Origin: Firm-04 sp045596625
GTDB lineage: Bacteria; Bacillota; Clostridia; Oscillospirales; Ruminococcaceae
Length of the DNA stretch: 64,000 bases
Direction of reading: 5' to 3'
Assembly (NCBI GenBank): GCA_045596625.1
Contig: JAZOCU010000054.1
Location: 62,001 to 126,000, forward strand
Shown here: one piece after another, positions 27,049 to 36,384 of the stretch
How the letters are laid out: every line of letters starts with the position of its first letter
How positions within the stretch are numbered: position 1 is the stretch's first letter
Program-made: the position numbers and the translations under genes
The notes under the pieces: generated by a model
What the model saw: only the letters and a program-made list of their open reading frames with translations
Database searches by the model: none
Told to the model about the DNA's origin: nothing

Positions 27049-27189
27049 GATTGTTCCTCCAAATTTTGATTTCAACATTTTGCAGAGCAACTGCCCAAAA
27101 GGGCAAAAACGCCGCACAGATACCTTAGATTATAGCACAAATCAATGGATTTTTCCAGCAGTTTTTCACACTTCTTTGTTTCCTACAAA

Positions 27190-27879
27190 TTACAGAACAA
27201 TCCGAGGAGCAAATTGTAAAAAATCACCAGAAATCAGATGATAACAGACCTCATCACGCAGACCATTGATCGCATGGCGATGGCTGCTGCCATGCACATG
27301 ACCGTAATAACAATCCGTCACATGGTGTTTCCAAAGCACATCCAGCATCTCAAAATTACAGTTGCCGGCATAAATGGGCGGATAATGCAGAAAGGCGATC
27401 GGCTTTAAGCCCGCCTGTTCCGCAGCACAAAGGGAAACCTCCAGCCGCTGCGCTTCTCTGGCATTGACCTTGGCATTGGCAGGTTCTTGATAGTCCATAT
27501 TCACCCAGCCGCGGGTACCGCAGATCCCATATTCGCCATAAGCATAATGGTTGTTATGCAGAATATGCAGCGAACCGAGTCCGTTTTCTTCAAAAAAACG
27601 ATTCATTTTGGTCATGGAAGTCCACCAATAATCGTGATTGCCCTTAAGTATGATTTTTCTGCCGGGCAACGCTTCGATCCATTGGAAATCGGGCAAAGCT
27701 TCCTCCAAGGTCATCCCCCAGGAAGTATCTCCTGCCAGCACCACCGTATCTTCCGGTGCAATGCTTGCAAGCCATTCTCTCTGCAGGATCGAATCATGCG
27801 CCTTCCAACCGGAGAACACATCCATGGGTTTATTCACACCAAAGGATAAGTGCAGATCTCCAATGACAAATAAGCTCAC
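27190..27879 (-). CDS. Metallophosphoesterase
   Basis: 229 residues with all five calcineurin-like phosphoesterase blocks: GDLHLSFG, LAGDTSWG, LKGNHDYWW, FLHYPP and GHVHGSSH. It should bind a dinuclear metal centre; the substrate (phosphoprotein, nucleotide or other) is unknown. The start is GTG 27877-27879, overlapping the thrC stop by 4 nt (GTGA), so it is translationally coupled to thrC. Confidence 0.9.
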   Translation of the reverse strand: MSLFVIGDLHLSFGVNKPMDVFSGWKAHDSILQREWLASIAPEDTVVLAGDTSWGMTLEEALPDFQWIEALPGRKIILKGNHDYWWTSMTKMNRFFEENGLGSLHILHNNHYAYGEYGICGTRGWVNMDYQEPANAKVNAREAQRLEVSLCAAEQAGLKPIAFLHYPPIYAGNCNFEMLDVLWKHHVTDCYYGHVHGSSHRHAINGLRDEVCYHLISGDFLQFAPRIVL

Positions 27880-29372
27880 GAGATGCCCAACTTTTCTTTC
27901 ACATAAACTGCCATGGCATCCTGCGCAACAGAATCGGTAAAGCGAACAGGCTTGCTCTTGAGCTCAGCCAGTGCAGCAGGAATGGCCATGCCGGTTTTGG
28001 CTTGCAGCAGATCCAGCACAGCATATTCATCGGCGTCTGCCGGTACTGTATCTACAGCCTCCAGCACAGCAGCTCCAAACTTATAGGGATTTGCAGTAGA
28101 TGCCACCAGCATCGGCAGTTTTTCTGTGGCTGCCGCCTGATAATCGCGGGCAGCACAAATACCTACCGCAGTATGCGTATCGCTGAGATATCCGTTTTCT
28201 CCGAATACCTTGCCGATCATCTCTTTGGTTTGCTCGTCATTCCAATAGCTGCCCGAAAACTCCAATTGGATCCGATCGCGCAGCTCACGGGGGATCTCAT
28301 AGCGGCCTTCCGTCTTGAGCGCCTCAAACCAAGAACGGATCTGTGCATCATCCTCATGTGTCATATGATACAGCAGGCGCTCCAGATTACTGGAAATCAG
28401 AATATCCATAGAGGGAGATACCGTTGCATGGAAATCACGGTTTCTGTCATACACACCGGTGCGGATGAAATCAGAAAGCACCATATTGATGTTGGATGCA
28501 CATACCAGATGCTGCATCGGAACACCCATTTGCTTTGCATACCATGCTGCAAGAATATTGCCGAAATTACCGGTAGGAACTGTCAGCGAGAAGCGCTCAC
28601 CCGGCTTCAGAATGCCTTTTTCAAGCATGGTCACATAGGCAGAAACATAGTAAACGATCTGCGGTGCCAGACGACCCCAGTTGATACTGTTGGCGCTGGA
28701 AAACTGCATTCCATTTGCCGCAAGTGCTTCCTGCATGGCAGGATCGGTAAAAATCGCCTTTACGCCGTTCTGGCAATCATCGAAATTGCCCTTCACAGCA
28801 CAAACGCCTACATTTTCGCCCTCCTGCGTCTGCATCTGACGCTTCTGCATGGAGCTGACGCCATCTTCGGGATAGAATACAAGGATCTTGGTGCCGGGCA
28901 CATCACGGAAGCCTGCCAAAGCCGCCTTGCCGGTATCGCCTGAGGTAGCAGTCAGGATCACGATCTCCCGTGCAACACCGCTTTTCTTTGCCGATCTGGT
29001 AAGAAAATGCGGCAAGATCTGCAATGCCATATCCTTAAAGGCACAGGTAGGGCCATGCCACAGCTCCAACAGCATCGTACCGTCGGCAAGCGTAGTGATC
29101 TCCTGTACATTTTCTGTTTCAAAGCTGCCGCTTGCATAAGCAGCAGTAGTGCACTCACGCAGCTCATCCAATGAAAAATCGGTGAGATACAGATGGAACA
29201 GACGCGCTGCACGTTCAGCATAGGAAAGACCCATCAGCGCTTCAAAATCCGAAGCAGTCAGCTCCGGGATCGAATCCGGCACAAACAGACCGCCGTCTGC
29301 GGAAATTCCCTGTGCAATGGCCTCTGCGCTGCTGACAGACAGCGCACGGTTTCTTGTGCTATGATACAACAT
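27876..29372 (-). CDS. thrC: Threonine synthase
   Basis: 498 residues, fold type II PLP enzyme. The Schiff-base Lys is in AFKDMALQ; the N-terminus MLYHSTRNRA and the block ISADGGLFVPDSIP are typical of the long threonine synthase group. It converts O-phosphohomoserine to threonine. Start ATG 29370-29372 with GGAGG upstream; the six extra upstream codons are not used. There is no hom or thrB beside it. Confidence 0.95.
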   Translation of the reverse strand: MLYHSTRNRALSVSSAEAIAQGISADGGLFVPDSIPELTASDFEALMGLSYAERAARLFHLYLTDFSLDELRECTTAAYASGSFETENVQEITTLADGTMLLELWHGPTCAFKDMALQILPHFLTRSAKKSGVAREIVILTATSGDTGKAALAGFRDVPGTKILVFYPEDGVSSMQKRQMQTQEGENVGVCAVKGNFDDCQNGVKAIFTDPAMQEALAANGMQFSSANSINWGRLAPQIVYYVSAYVTMLEKGILKPGERFSLTVPTGNFGNILAAWYAKQMGVPMQHLVCASNINMVLSDFIRTGVYDRNRDFHATVSPSMDILISSNLERLLYHMTHEDDAQIRSWFEALKTEGRYEIPRELRDRIQLEFSGSYWNDEQTKEMIGKVFGENGYLSDTHTAVGICAARDYQAAATEKLPMLVASTANPYKFGAAVLEAVDTVPADADEYAVLDLLQAKTGMAIPAALAELKSKPVRFTDSVAQDAMAVYVKEKLGIS

Positions 29373-29410
29373 GATGTAAATAACCTCCAATATCGAAGCA
29401 GCTGCTTCGT

Positions 29411-29800
29411 TTAGAATCCATATGAATTGGGAGAGCTTGCATCAAATGCACTCTCGATATAATGGATCTGCCGCACAAAACTGCCGGCATATTCTACCTC
29501 GGCCACATCAAAACGAGGCTGCAGATCCAAAGGATGCTCCATAAGATATCGCATTGCTGTCTGCAGGATCCGCTGTTGCTTTTGCCGATTCACGGCAGCG
29601 ATCCCCGAAACCAGTGCATTCAGCCTGCGGGTTTTGACCTCTACAAACAACAGCCATTCGTCTTTACGCGCAATAATATCGATCTCTCCGCCTTTTATTG
29701 TATAGTTCCGGCACAGAATCTCACAGCCTCTGGTTTCCAGCAGACGACAAACAGCATCTTCACCAATGCGGCCAATGGCTCGCAAATTACTTTTCGCCAT
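29411..29800 (-). CDS. YraN family (UPF0102) nuclease-like protein
   Basis: 129 residues with the restriction-endonuclease-like core: GEDAVCRLLETRG, then GGEIDIIARKD and FVEVKTR, which together supply the E-x-D...ExK metal-binding residues. Family function is not settled. Start ATG 29798-29800 lies 14 nt inside rnhB, the conserved rnhB-yraN coupling. Confidence 0.9.
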   Translation of the reverse strand: MAKSNLRAIGRIGEDAVCRLLETRGCEILCRNYTIKGGEIDIIARKDEWLLFVEVKTRRLNALVSGIAAVNRQKQQRILQTAMRYLMEHPLDLQPRFDVAEVEYAGSFVRQIHYIESAFDASSPNSYGF

Positions 29801-30413
29801 AGAATTTTTTCAAAAATGAGGGGCGATGGGCAGGACACAATCCATATTCTGCAATGGCCTGATAATGCGCCTTGGTGCCATAGCCCTTATGCTTTGCAAA
29901 GCCATACATGGGGTACTGCTCGTCCAGAGCACGCAGCGAAGCATCCCTTGCCGTTTTTGCCAGCACCGAGGCCGCAGCAATGCTGGCTGACTTTGCATCG
30001 CCGCCGATCAGAGTCTGTACAGAAATTGTAAGCTGCGGAGCCCGATTTCCATCCACCAACGCAAGAGAAGGCTGTATCGAAAGCTGCTCCACCGCACGCT
30101 GCATAGCGAGCATCGCCGCCTGCAAAATATTGATCTGCTCGATTTCTGCAACCGATGCAGAAGCAATCGCCCATGCAATGGCCTGTTCTTTGATCAGCGG
30201 AACGAGCGCTTCCCGCTTGACTTCAGTAAGTTTCTTACTATCATTCAGCCCGATGATCTGAGCATCGGGCTTCAAGATCACCGCCGCAGCATAAACATCG
30301 CCTGCAAGCGGTCCTCTGCCGGCTTCATCCACGCCGCAAAATATCGGGGCGTGCATCCGTACCTGAGCATCGAACTCAAAGAGCTCCTGTTGCATTTTCG
30401 CTGTTTTCGCCAT
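29787..30413 (-). CDS. rnhB: Ribonuclease HII
   Basis: About 208 residues. The catalytic start of the domain GVDEAGRGPLAG, the second acidic residue region (GLNDSKKL) and ALVDG are conserved. It nicks RNA in RNA/DNA hybrids, including single ribonucleotides. The start is uncertain: adjacent ATGs at 30413 and 30416 follow AGGAA, and the frame is open to 30488. Either start overlaps the end of rbgA by about 40 nt. Confidence 0.95.
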   Translation of the reverse strand: MAKTAKMQQELFEFDAQVRMHAPIFCGVDEAGRGPLAGDVYAAAVILKPDAQIIGLNDSKKLTEVKREALVPLIKEQAIAWAIASASVAEIEQINILQAAMLAMQRAVEQLSIQPSLALVDGNRAPQLTISVQTLIGGDAKSASIAAASVLAKTARDASLRALDEQYPMYGFAKHKGYGTKAHYQAIAEYGLCPAHRPSFLKKFYGEK

Positions 30414-31296
30414 CATTTGTTCCTGTCTGCGGCGCAGTGGAAGGTTTTTCCAATGTAATTCTGCCCAGCTTTGCCGCACGATATTCATCCATCAGCGCAA
30501 TGGCTGCACGTTCTGTATTGGGTATCCCGCCCGAAAGCAGCATGCCGCGATTTTTCGCAAGCAGCTCCAGCAAAGCAAAGCCATTGTCTTCGGCATCGGG
30601 TGCAATACGATACCGTGCTTCCAGCATCTGTGGATAATTGCTATGCAAAAACACCAGCAGTTTGGCCGCCAATCCTTCCAGATCAAGGATCTCATCTCTC
30701 ACAGCACCGGTAAATGCCAATCGACAGGCAACCTCCTGATCATCCAGCTTTGGCCAGAGCACACCGGGCGTATCCAGCAGCTCTACGCCGCCATCGATTT
30801 TGATCCACTGCTGCGTTCTGGTTACTCCGGCACGATCCTCTGCCTTAGCACGTTTGCCGCCTGCCAACCGATTGATCAGTGAGGATTTTCCTACATTGGG
30901 GATTCCCAGGATCATCACACGAATGGGTCTGCCCTTCATTCCTTTGGCTGCATATTGTGCAAGCTGCGGTGCCAGCAGACGCCGTAAGGCGGGTGCAAAA
31001 TTCTTAACGCCCTTACCCGATTTGGAATCAGCGGTAATCACCACCGCTCCGCGTTTTTGATAATATTCAACCCACTGCTGTGTAAGCTGCGGATCAGCCA
31101 TATCTGCTTTATTCAGAATGACCAGACGAGGCTTCCGTCGGGTCAGACGATCAAATTCCGGGTTTCGACTGCTCAACGGCAGTCTTGCATCCAGCAGCTC
31201 CGCCACGGCATCCACCAACGGCAGACTTTTTGTGATCATCCGCCGTGTTTTCGCCATATGACCGGGAAACCACTGAATATCCTTCATATCCTCCAT
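30376..31296 (-). CDS. rbgA: Ribosome biogenesis GTPase RbgA/YlqF
   Basis: 306 residues. Circularly permuted GTPase: G4 NKADM comes before G1 GIPNVGKSSLIN and G3 DTPGV. The N-terminus QWFPGHMAKTRR is diagnostic of YlqF. It acts in late 50S assembly. Start ATG 31294-31296 with GGAG upstream, giving MEDMKDIQWFPGHM. Located between lepB and rnhB as in other Firmicutes. Confidence 0.95.
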   Translation of the reverse strand: MEDMKDIQWFPGHMAKTRRMITKSLPLVDAVAELLDARLPLSSRNPEFDRLTRRKPRLVILNKADMADPQLTQQWVEYYQKRGAVVITADSKSGKGVKNFAPALRRLLAPQLAQYAAKGMKGRPIRVMILGIPNVGKSSLINRLAGGKRAKAEDRAGVTRTQQWIKIDGGVELLDTPGVLWPKLDDQEVACRLAFTGAVRDEILDLEGLAAKLLVFLHSNYPQMLEARYRIAPDAEDNGFALLELLAKNRGMLLSGGIPNTERAAIALMDEYRAAKLGRITLEKPSTAPQTGTNDGENSENATGAL

Positions 31297-31348
31297 GTAT
31301 GCTCCATTTCTAAAACATGGCATAGGGAATAGCCTGTACGCAGGCGCA

Positions 31349-32299
31349 TTATTCCACCAAAGCAAAATCCATCAAGGGATAAACGCGCAGCCACACCTTG
31401 CCTACGATGTCTTCTTCAGGGATCAGTCCCACCTCCGGATGACGGCTGTCCTTAGATATGCTGCGGTTATCACCCAATACAAATACATAGCCTTCCGGTA
31501 CGGTAATCGGATAGGTAAAGGCACCCTCATCTCGTGTTGTAAGGGTACTGGTATAGTCCTCCTGCAGCGGTACATCATCAACATAAACGATGCCCTCCGC
31601 AAAATCGATCATTACTTTCTGACCGCCTACGGCAATCAGCCGCTTGACGATCCGCTTGCCGAGCCCTTCTCCCTGCACCAGTTCTCCGTTTTGTTGAAAG
31701 GTACCGGAAGTACGGCTCTCCACGATAATAACATCCCCCGGCTCGGGTTTGCCGAGCATTGTCACCACTAATCGGTCATCATCCCGAAGTGTCGGCAGCA
31801 TAGATTCCCCTTCGACAGTCGCAACGCAAAACAAAAAGGTAAAAACCAGCATCACGACAAACACCGAGGTGATGATTGATTCGATCAGATCGCAAACATC
31901 TCCGAGAATCCCTTTGGCAGCTGCACCGGGCTGCGGCAGGATCATTTTCTGCGGCTCCGATGCCGGCTGCGATGTTTCATCCGAAGATGCAGTCTGCGGT
32001 ACGGTTTCCGGTGATTCTGATGCCGCATCCGTTTCTTCCGGAATAGGTTCCGGTACAGTCTCCGATGCCGACTCCGTTGATGCTGCCGTATCCGATTCCG
32101 TCTCCGTTGATGCTGCTGTATCCGATTCCGGCTCCACAGCCGCATCGGGATCCTCGGAAGGCTCCTTTTCGTCGGCAATCGGTTCTTCCGGTGCCGCTGC
32201 GATGGTTTCCGGCTCTGTCAAGGCAACAGGCTCACAAGTATCCTGCGCTGCGGCAGTTTCCTGTTCCGTCAGCGGCTTTGTTTCATCTGTCTGTGCCAT
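31349..32299 (-). CDS. lepB: Signal peptidase I with long acidic N-terminal extension
   Basis: 316 residues. The last 190 are a type I signal peptidase: one membrane helix, catalytic Ser in GESMLPTL, catalytic Lys in GKRIVKRLIAVGGQ, and GDNRSISKDSR. The first 125 residues are cytoplasmic, rich in Glu, Ser, Thr, Ala and Pro, and contain an imperfect tandem repeat (ESDTAASTET, ESDTAASTES). Start ATG 32297-32299 with GAGGAGG. It is the second of two tandem lepB genes; the extension is the odd feature and its role is unknown. Confidence 0.93.
   Translation of the reverse strand: MAQTDETKPLTEQETAAAQDTCEPVALTEPETIAAAPEEPIADEKEPSEDPDAAVEPESDTAASTETESDTAASTESASETVPEPIPEETDAASESPETVPQTASSDETSQPASEPQKMILPQPGAAAKGILGDVCDLIESIITSVFVVMLVFTFLFCVATVEGESMLPTLRDDDRLVVTMLGKPEPGDVIIVESRTSGTFQQNGELVQGEGLGKRIVKRLIAVGGQKVMIDFAEGIVYVDDVPLQEDYTSTLTTRDEGAFTYPITVPEGYVFVLGDNRSISKDSRHPEVGLIPEEDIVGKVWLRVYPLMDFALVE
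32068..32129. repeat. Two 30-bp tandem repeats inside lepB
   Basis: Two near-identical 30-bp units (CTCCGTTGATGCTG[C/T][C/T]GTATCC...) encode the repeated decapeptide in the acidic extension of the second signal peptidase. Confidence 0.75.
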
Positions 32300-32314
32300 G
32301 ACACATCCTCCTCA

Positions 32315-32980
32315 TCAATTCAAAATCGCAAATTGATCAAACCATGAAGTGCAGAGTGCATCATCACGGGAAAACCGCAGGATCGCGCGTCCCATAACCT
32401 GCTCCTCCGCCACCAGACCGACCGCCGAATTGCGGCTGTCAGTGCTGTGCAAACGATTATCACCCATTACAAAGAGATACCCCTCCGGAATGGTAAAAGG
32501 ATAGGAAAAGGCACCGTCATTGCGTGTCGTCAGATCCGCAATATACGGTTCGTTGCGCACTTCACCGTCCACAGTTACGGTACCTGTTTCGAAATCGATA
32601 TCCAGTTCCTGTCCGCCGACCGCGATCACTCGTTTGACCAAACGGATCTCCATTCCTTTCGATTCCGTCACGGTCGTTTGTGATGCATCCGCAAATAAAT
32701 TCGCATGCGTGCCGTTTACGATCACCACATCACCGGCTTTGGGCGTATAGAACAAACTGACCATCAGCAGCTTATCCCGATCATACAATGTGGGCTTCAT
32801 AGAGCTGCCGTCGACTGTAACGGGACGCAATAAAAATGCAAACAGCAGCAGCACAAGAAACACTGAGGTGATCGCAGATTCAATGATATCTAAAAGATCC
32901 TGCAAAAGTGTAAATTTCTTTTTTGGTTCCGGCTGTTGCTCCGTCAAAACAGCCTCTTTCATTTCCGGAGTATCAGACAT
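32315..32980 (-). CDS. lepB: Signal peptidase I
   Basis: 221 residues. One N-terminal membrane helix (SAITSVFLVLLLFAFLL), catalytic Ser in GSSMKPTL, catalytic Lys in IRLVKRVIAVGGQ, and GDNRLHSTDSR. It removes Sec and Tat signal peptides on the outer face of the membrane. Start ATG 32978-32980 with AAAGGGG upstream. It lies 15 nt before the second lepB, so the pair is cotranscribed. Confidence 0.95.
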   Translation of the reverse strand: MSDTPEMKEAVLTEQQPEPKKKFTLLQDLLDIIESAITSVFLVLLLFAFLLRPVTVDGSSMKPTLYDRDKLLMVSLFYTPKAGDVVIVNGTHANLFADASQTTVTESKGMEIRLVKRVIAVGGQELDIDFETGTVTVDGEVRNEPYIADLTTRNDGAFSYPFTIPEGYLFVMGDNRLHSTDSRNSAVGLVAEEQVMGRAILRFSRDDALCTSWFDQFAILN

Positions 32981-33043
32981 GCCCTACACCCCTTTCCTTC
33001 CGCAAAATGCTTTGTCGATTCTGCGGATCTACGTAGTCAAGAA

Positions 33044-33080
33044 AAGCAAAAAAGGGACATTTCGTCCCCCTTTCGCTTGT
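33044..33080 (-). terminator. Terminator downstream of rplS
   Basis: Stem of GGGGAC / GTCCC extended by A/T pairs, with TTTTTTGCTTTTCTT on the - strand after it. It lies 6 nt from the rplS stop and would limit read-through into lepB. Confidence 0.7.
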
Positions 33081-33086
33081 TTGCAA

Positions 33087-33431
33087 TCAACGAACCTGCG
33101 CCTTAACCTTGGCAGCCTTACCGACTCTGCCGCGCAGATAGTAGAGCTTTGCTCTGCGGACAACACCGCGGCGAACGATTTCTACTTTGTCAACAGAGGG
33201 AGAGTGAACAGGGAATACACGCTCGATACCGCAACCATGTGCGACACGACGAACGGTAAAGGTCTCGTTGATACCGCCATGCTTCTTAGCAATGATGGTG
33301 CCCTCGAAAACCTGAATACGGCTCTTCTCGCCTTCCTGAATACGAACGTGAACCTTAACGGTATCACCGACGTTCAGTTCCGGTACGTTCTCCTTCATGC
33401 TGGACTTGCTGATCTGCTCCAAAGCGTTCAT
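33087..33431 (-). CDS. rplS: 50S ribosomal protein L19
   Basis: 114 residues, full length, with the L19 signature region (VRRGVVRRAKLYYLRGRVGKAA) and GDTVKVHVRIQEG. Start ATG 33429-33431 with AAGGAGG upstream; the longer open frame is the structured leader. Preceded by a long 5' leader and a strong promoter. Confidence 0.97.
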   Translation of the reverse strand: MNALEQISKSSMKENVPELNVGDTVKVHVRIQEGEKSRIQVFEGTIIAKKHGGINETFTVRRVAHGCGIERVFPVHSPSVDKVEIVRRGVVRRAKLYYLRGRVGKAAKVKAQVR

Positions 33432-33607
33432 GGGAAAAATCCTCCTTCGTTGTTTACGGATGTTCATTCGTGCAAGATCAGTTCCCGTTGCATTGACGAG
33501 ATCGCACCAGCGGACCATCCATGTCAGTAATATTGCCGTACAGCGCGCAAGCACTGTACATTGCATATTGACCCTCGCCGGCAAGGAACCGGCGGACATT
33601 CAAATGC
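33432..33607 (-). promoter_or_regulatory. Long 5' leader of rplS, possible autoregulatory RNA
   Basis: About 175 nt separate the rplS promoter from its ATG. The leader contains inverted repeats, for example GCCGG..CCGGC (33582-33598 region) and TGTACAGTGC / GCGCTGTAC. L19 leaders that bind the protein product are known in low-GC Gram-positives, but I could not match a consensus, so this is inference from length and structure. Confidence 0.45.
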
Positions 33608-33613
33608 TGTACT

Positions 33614-33642
33614 ATTATATCACATTCTTTTTGGGATTGCAA
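33614..33642 (-). promoter_or_regulatory. Promoter of rplS-lepB-lepB-rbgA block
   Basis: TTGCAA (33637-33642), 17-nt spacer, TATAAT (33614-33619) on the - strand. Confidence 0.82.
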
Positions 33643-33804
33643 GCATTTTTTTCATTTTTTCGCAAATAATGCAAAATTCACATTGTTTAGCCAATGTTCT
33701 CCGTCAACCTGCCGAGAATTTGCGAAATGCGGCGACAGCACCGCAGAAGATCGGTGTGAAACGACACCGAAAGACGCGATCATTTTTGTACGTCATCACG
33801 GCTC

Positions 33805-34482
33805 TTATACAAACGCACTGCCGTCTGCACAAAGAATGGCAAGGCGAGTAGCACGCACCATGCCGAATCGCACATCAGAAACGGATCGTTCCAAATAAGA
33901 ACGGAATGCATCAAACAGCAACGAGGGATTCACATTCACCGCAGTGCCTGCGGGCATTCTCAGTTTCATCCAAATGCCGTCCTCCAGCGTCTGGGTCATC
34001 ATGATCTGTGTCTGCTGCTTCAGATCCACCATGGCTGTGCCTCGTTTGGTTTTCTTTTCCATCAGAATAGCATCCTGTTCCAAAAAAGCATCCCATGCCA
34101 TACGCAGTGCTTCAGCAGGTGTATTCTCGGCACAATCCAGACAAATCTGATAATCGGCAAATGCGATATCCGTATGCTTGCGAATAGGCTCTGCCACCTT
34201 GACGATCTGCAGATCGGGCGGCAGCACTGCATTGAGCCGTTCCATCGCCTCCTGCATAGACATCGGGCCATCCAATCGGAAATCCATACACTCACAGTTG
34301 CTTTCATATCCAAGCGAAAGTGCCAGCGGGAACATCAGATATGCATGAGGATTAAAGCCTTCCGTAAACCAGATCGGCACCTCAGCACGGCGAAAAGCAC
34401 GCTGCATACAGCGCATCAGATCCAGATGAGAAATGTATTTTGCCCGACGGCGTTTTTCAAAGGTTGCTCGTACAGGAATCAT
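33805..34482 (-). CDS. TIGR03936/DUF2344 radical-SAM-associated protein
   Basis: 225 residues beginning MIPVRATFEKRRRAKYISHLDLMR, the typical start of this family, with GFNPHAYLMFPLALSLGYES following. In other Firmicutes it is a partner of, or fused to, the TIGR03960 radical SAM protein, as here. Start ATG 34480-34482 with AAGGAGGG, overlapping the upstream stop by 4 nt. Reaction unknown. Confidence 0.9.
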   Translation of the reverse strand: MIPVRATFEKRRRAKYISHLDLMRCMQRAFRRAEVPIWFTEGFNPHAYLMFPLALSLGYESNCECMDFRLDGPMSMQEAMERLNAVLPPDLQIVKVAEPIRKHTDIAFADYQICLDCAENTPAEALRMAWDAFLEQDAILMEKKTKRGTAMVDLKQQTQIMMTQTLEDGIWMKLRMPAGTAVNVNPSLLFDAFRSYLERSVSDVRFGMVRATRLAILCADGSAFV

Positions 34483-36353
34483 ACGGATCCCTCCTTTTTC
34501 GAACGATCCACAGGAAAACACGGCCTGTGCGTTGCCTTTGTTACACCGCAGCCCGCACACTGCATGCGACAATGGGCTGTGGTCTGTGCCGCAATGGCTT
34601 TTTCGTTTTCTTTGATAAAAAAGGCTTTATCCACATAATAATCCAGATGATCCCACGGCAGCACTTCTTCATAGCTGCGGGCACGATTGGCATAGAACTC
34701 CATCGTCAGACCGCAGGCTGCAAATGCCTCCAACCACAGATCAAAGCGGAAATGCTCTGACCATGCATCAAACAGGCAGCCGCGCTTCCATGCCTCCAGG
34801 ATCACCGCATTCAAGCGGCGATCGCCTCGTGCCAGCACCGCCTCCAGAATGCTGGTTTCGGGACTATGCCAGCTTACCCGAATCCGTTTATGTCCCTTGA
34901 CAGCTTCCTCCAGCAGCGCTTGCTTATGTGCGATCATCTCCATGGTATCCTGCGGATGGAACTGGAACGGCGTAAAGGGCTTGGGCACAAAGGTTGCAAC
35001 ACTGGCGGAAATCTGCACGGATTTTCCCTTGGGGCGCTCCTCCATTGCAAACCACATATCCACCACACGCTGCGCAAGTTCTATGATGCCGACAATATCC
35101 TCATCCGTTTCAGTAGGCAGGCCCATCATAAAATACAGTTTCACCGATGCCTGTCCTGCTGAAAAAGCGATCTTACAGGTGCGCATCAATTCTTCTTCGG
35201 TCACATTCTTATTGATCACATCCCGCAGACGCTGTGTGCCGGCTTCAGGTGCAAAGGTCAGACCGCTGCTGCGTACCCGACGAATCCGATTCATCAGACC
35301 CGTACTGAAATTATCCACACGCAGAGAAGGCAGGCTCAGATTGATATGCTCCTGCTCGGTGAACGTCAGCAGACCATCCATCATCTCCTCGATCTGCGAA
35401 TGATCGGAAGTGGAAAGAGAACAGAGAGAAAGCTCCTCATAGCCCGTTTTCTGACAGAGTATTTTTGCCTGTTTACAGATCTGCTCCGGTGATTTTTCAC
35501 GAAACGGCCGATATAAAAAGCCGGCTTGACAAAAACGGCAGCCACGAATGCAGCCGCGCAGCACTTCAGTAACAGCACGATCATGTACGATCTCTGAAAA
35601 AGGCACCACAAATTCTTCCGGCACCGCAACCTTATCAAAATCAGAAATGATCCGCTTACGCACTGTGGCAGGAGCGCCTTCCTTCGGCGTTACCGCTTGG
35701 ATCGTACCATCCGCATTGTAGGTCACATCATACAGCGAAGGCACATATACACCCTCAATCTGCGATGCAGCACGCAAAAACTCACTTCTGGATGCACCTT
35801 TTTGCTTCATCTCGCGATAGAGATCCATGACCTCAAGATCGACTTCTTCGCCTTCTCCCAAGAAAAACAGATCAAAGAAATCGGCAATGGGCTCGGGATT
35901 GCAAGCACAGGAACCGCCGGCACAAACAATTGGACTAAGTGCTTCTCCACGCTCTTTTTGCAGCAAAGGAACCCCTGCCAGATCCAGCATATTCAGAATA
36001 TTGGTATAACAAAGCTCATATTGCAGCGTAAAGCCGATGAAATCAAAATCTTTGACAGGTTCCAGGCTCTCCAGTGCATACAACGGGATCTGATGTGCCC
36101 GCATCGCAGCTTCAAAATCCACATCGGGAGCAAAAACACGTTCACACCAATATTCGGGTCTCTGGTTGATCACCGAATACAGAATCTTCATGCCAAGATG
36201 GCTCATACCCACATCATAACGGTCGGGAAAACAAAATGCAAATCGTACCGACACATCATTTTTATCCTTCATCACGCTGCCTGGCTCTCCGCCGATGTAG
36301 CGTGCAGGCTTTTGTATATTCAGCAAAAGCGGCTCAATGCGTTCAAACAGCAT
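34479..36353 (-). CDS. TIGR03960 family B12-binding-domain/radical SAM protein
   Basis: About 624 residues. The N-terminus LLNIQKPARYIGGE and a B12-binding-like domain precede the radical SAM cluster motif CIRGCRFCQAGF. The family is conserved in Clostridia beside DUF2344, and often near rng and rplU, which are absent here. ATG 36353 is preferred over GTG 36365 because AAAGG is 10 nt upstream of the ATG. Substrate unknown. Confidence 0.92.
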   Translation of the reverse strand: MLFERIEPLLLNIQKPARYIGGEPGSVMKDKNDVSVRFAFCFPDRYDVGMSHLGMKILYSVINQRPEYWCERVFAPDVDFEAAMRAHQIPLYALESLEPVKDFDFIGFTLQYELCYTNILNMLDLAGVPLLQKERGEALSPIVCAGGSCACNPEPIADFFDLFFLGEGEEVDLEVMDLYREMKQKGASRSEFLRAASQIEGVYVPSLYDVTYNADGTIQAVTPKEGAPATVRKRIISDFDKVAVPEEFVVPFSEIVHDRAVTEVLRGCIRGCRFCQAGFLYRPFREKSPEQICKQAKILCQKTGYEELSLCSLSTSDHSQIEEMMDGLLTFTEQEHINLSLPSLRVDNFSTGLMNRIRRVRSSGLTFAPEAGTQRLRDVINKNVTEEELMRTCKIAFSAGQASVKLYFMMGLPTETDEDIVGIIELAQRVVDMWFAMEERPKGKSVQISASVATFVPKPFTPFQFHPQDTMEMIAHKQALLEEAVKGHKRIRVSWHSPETSILEAVLARGDRRLNAVILEAWKRGCLFDAWSEHFRFDLWLEAFAACGLTMEFYANRARSYEEVLPWDHLDYYVDKAFFIKENEKAIAAQTTAHCRMQCAGCGVTKATHRPCFPVDRSKKEGSV

Positions 36354-36384
36354 TGTTGTATCCACCTTTCTTTACAGATCGTTT

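Noticed and set aside
25594..27069. 491-codon open frame antisense to trigger factor
   Set aside because: Leu/Ile-rich translation is a shadow of tig codon use; no ribosome binding site or promoter.
27092..27105. TGCCC-AAAA-GGGCA inverted repeat upstream of tig
   Set aside because: Only a 5-bp stem in a leader; not distinctive enough to call regulatory.
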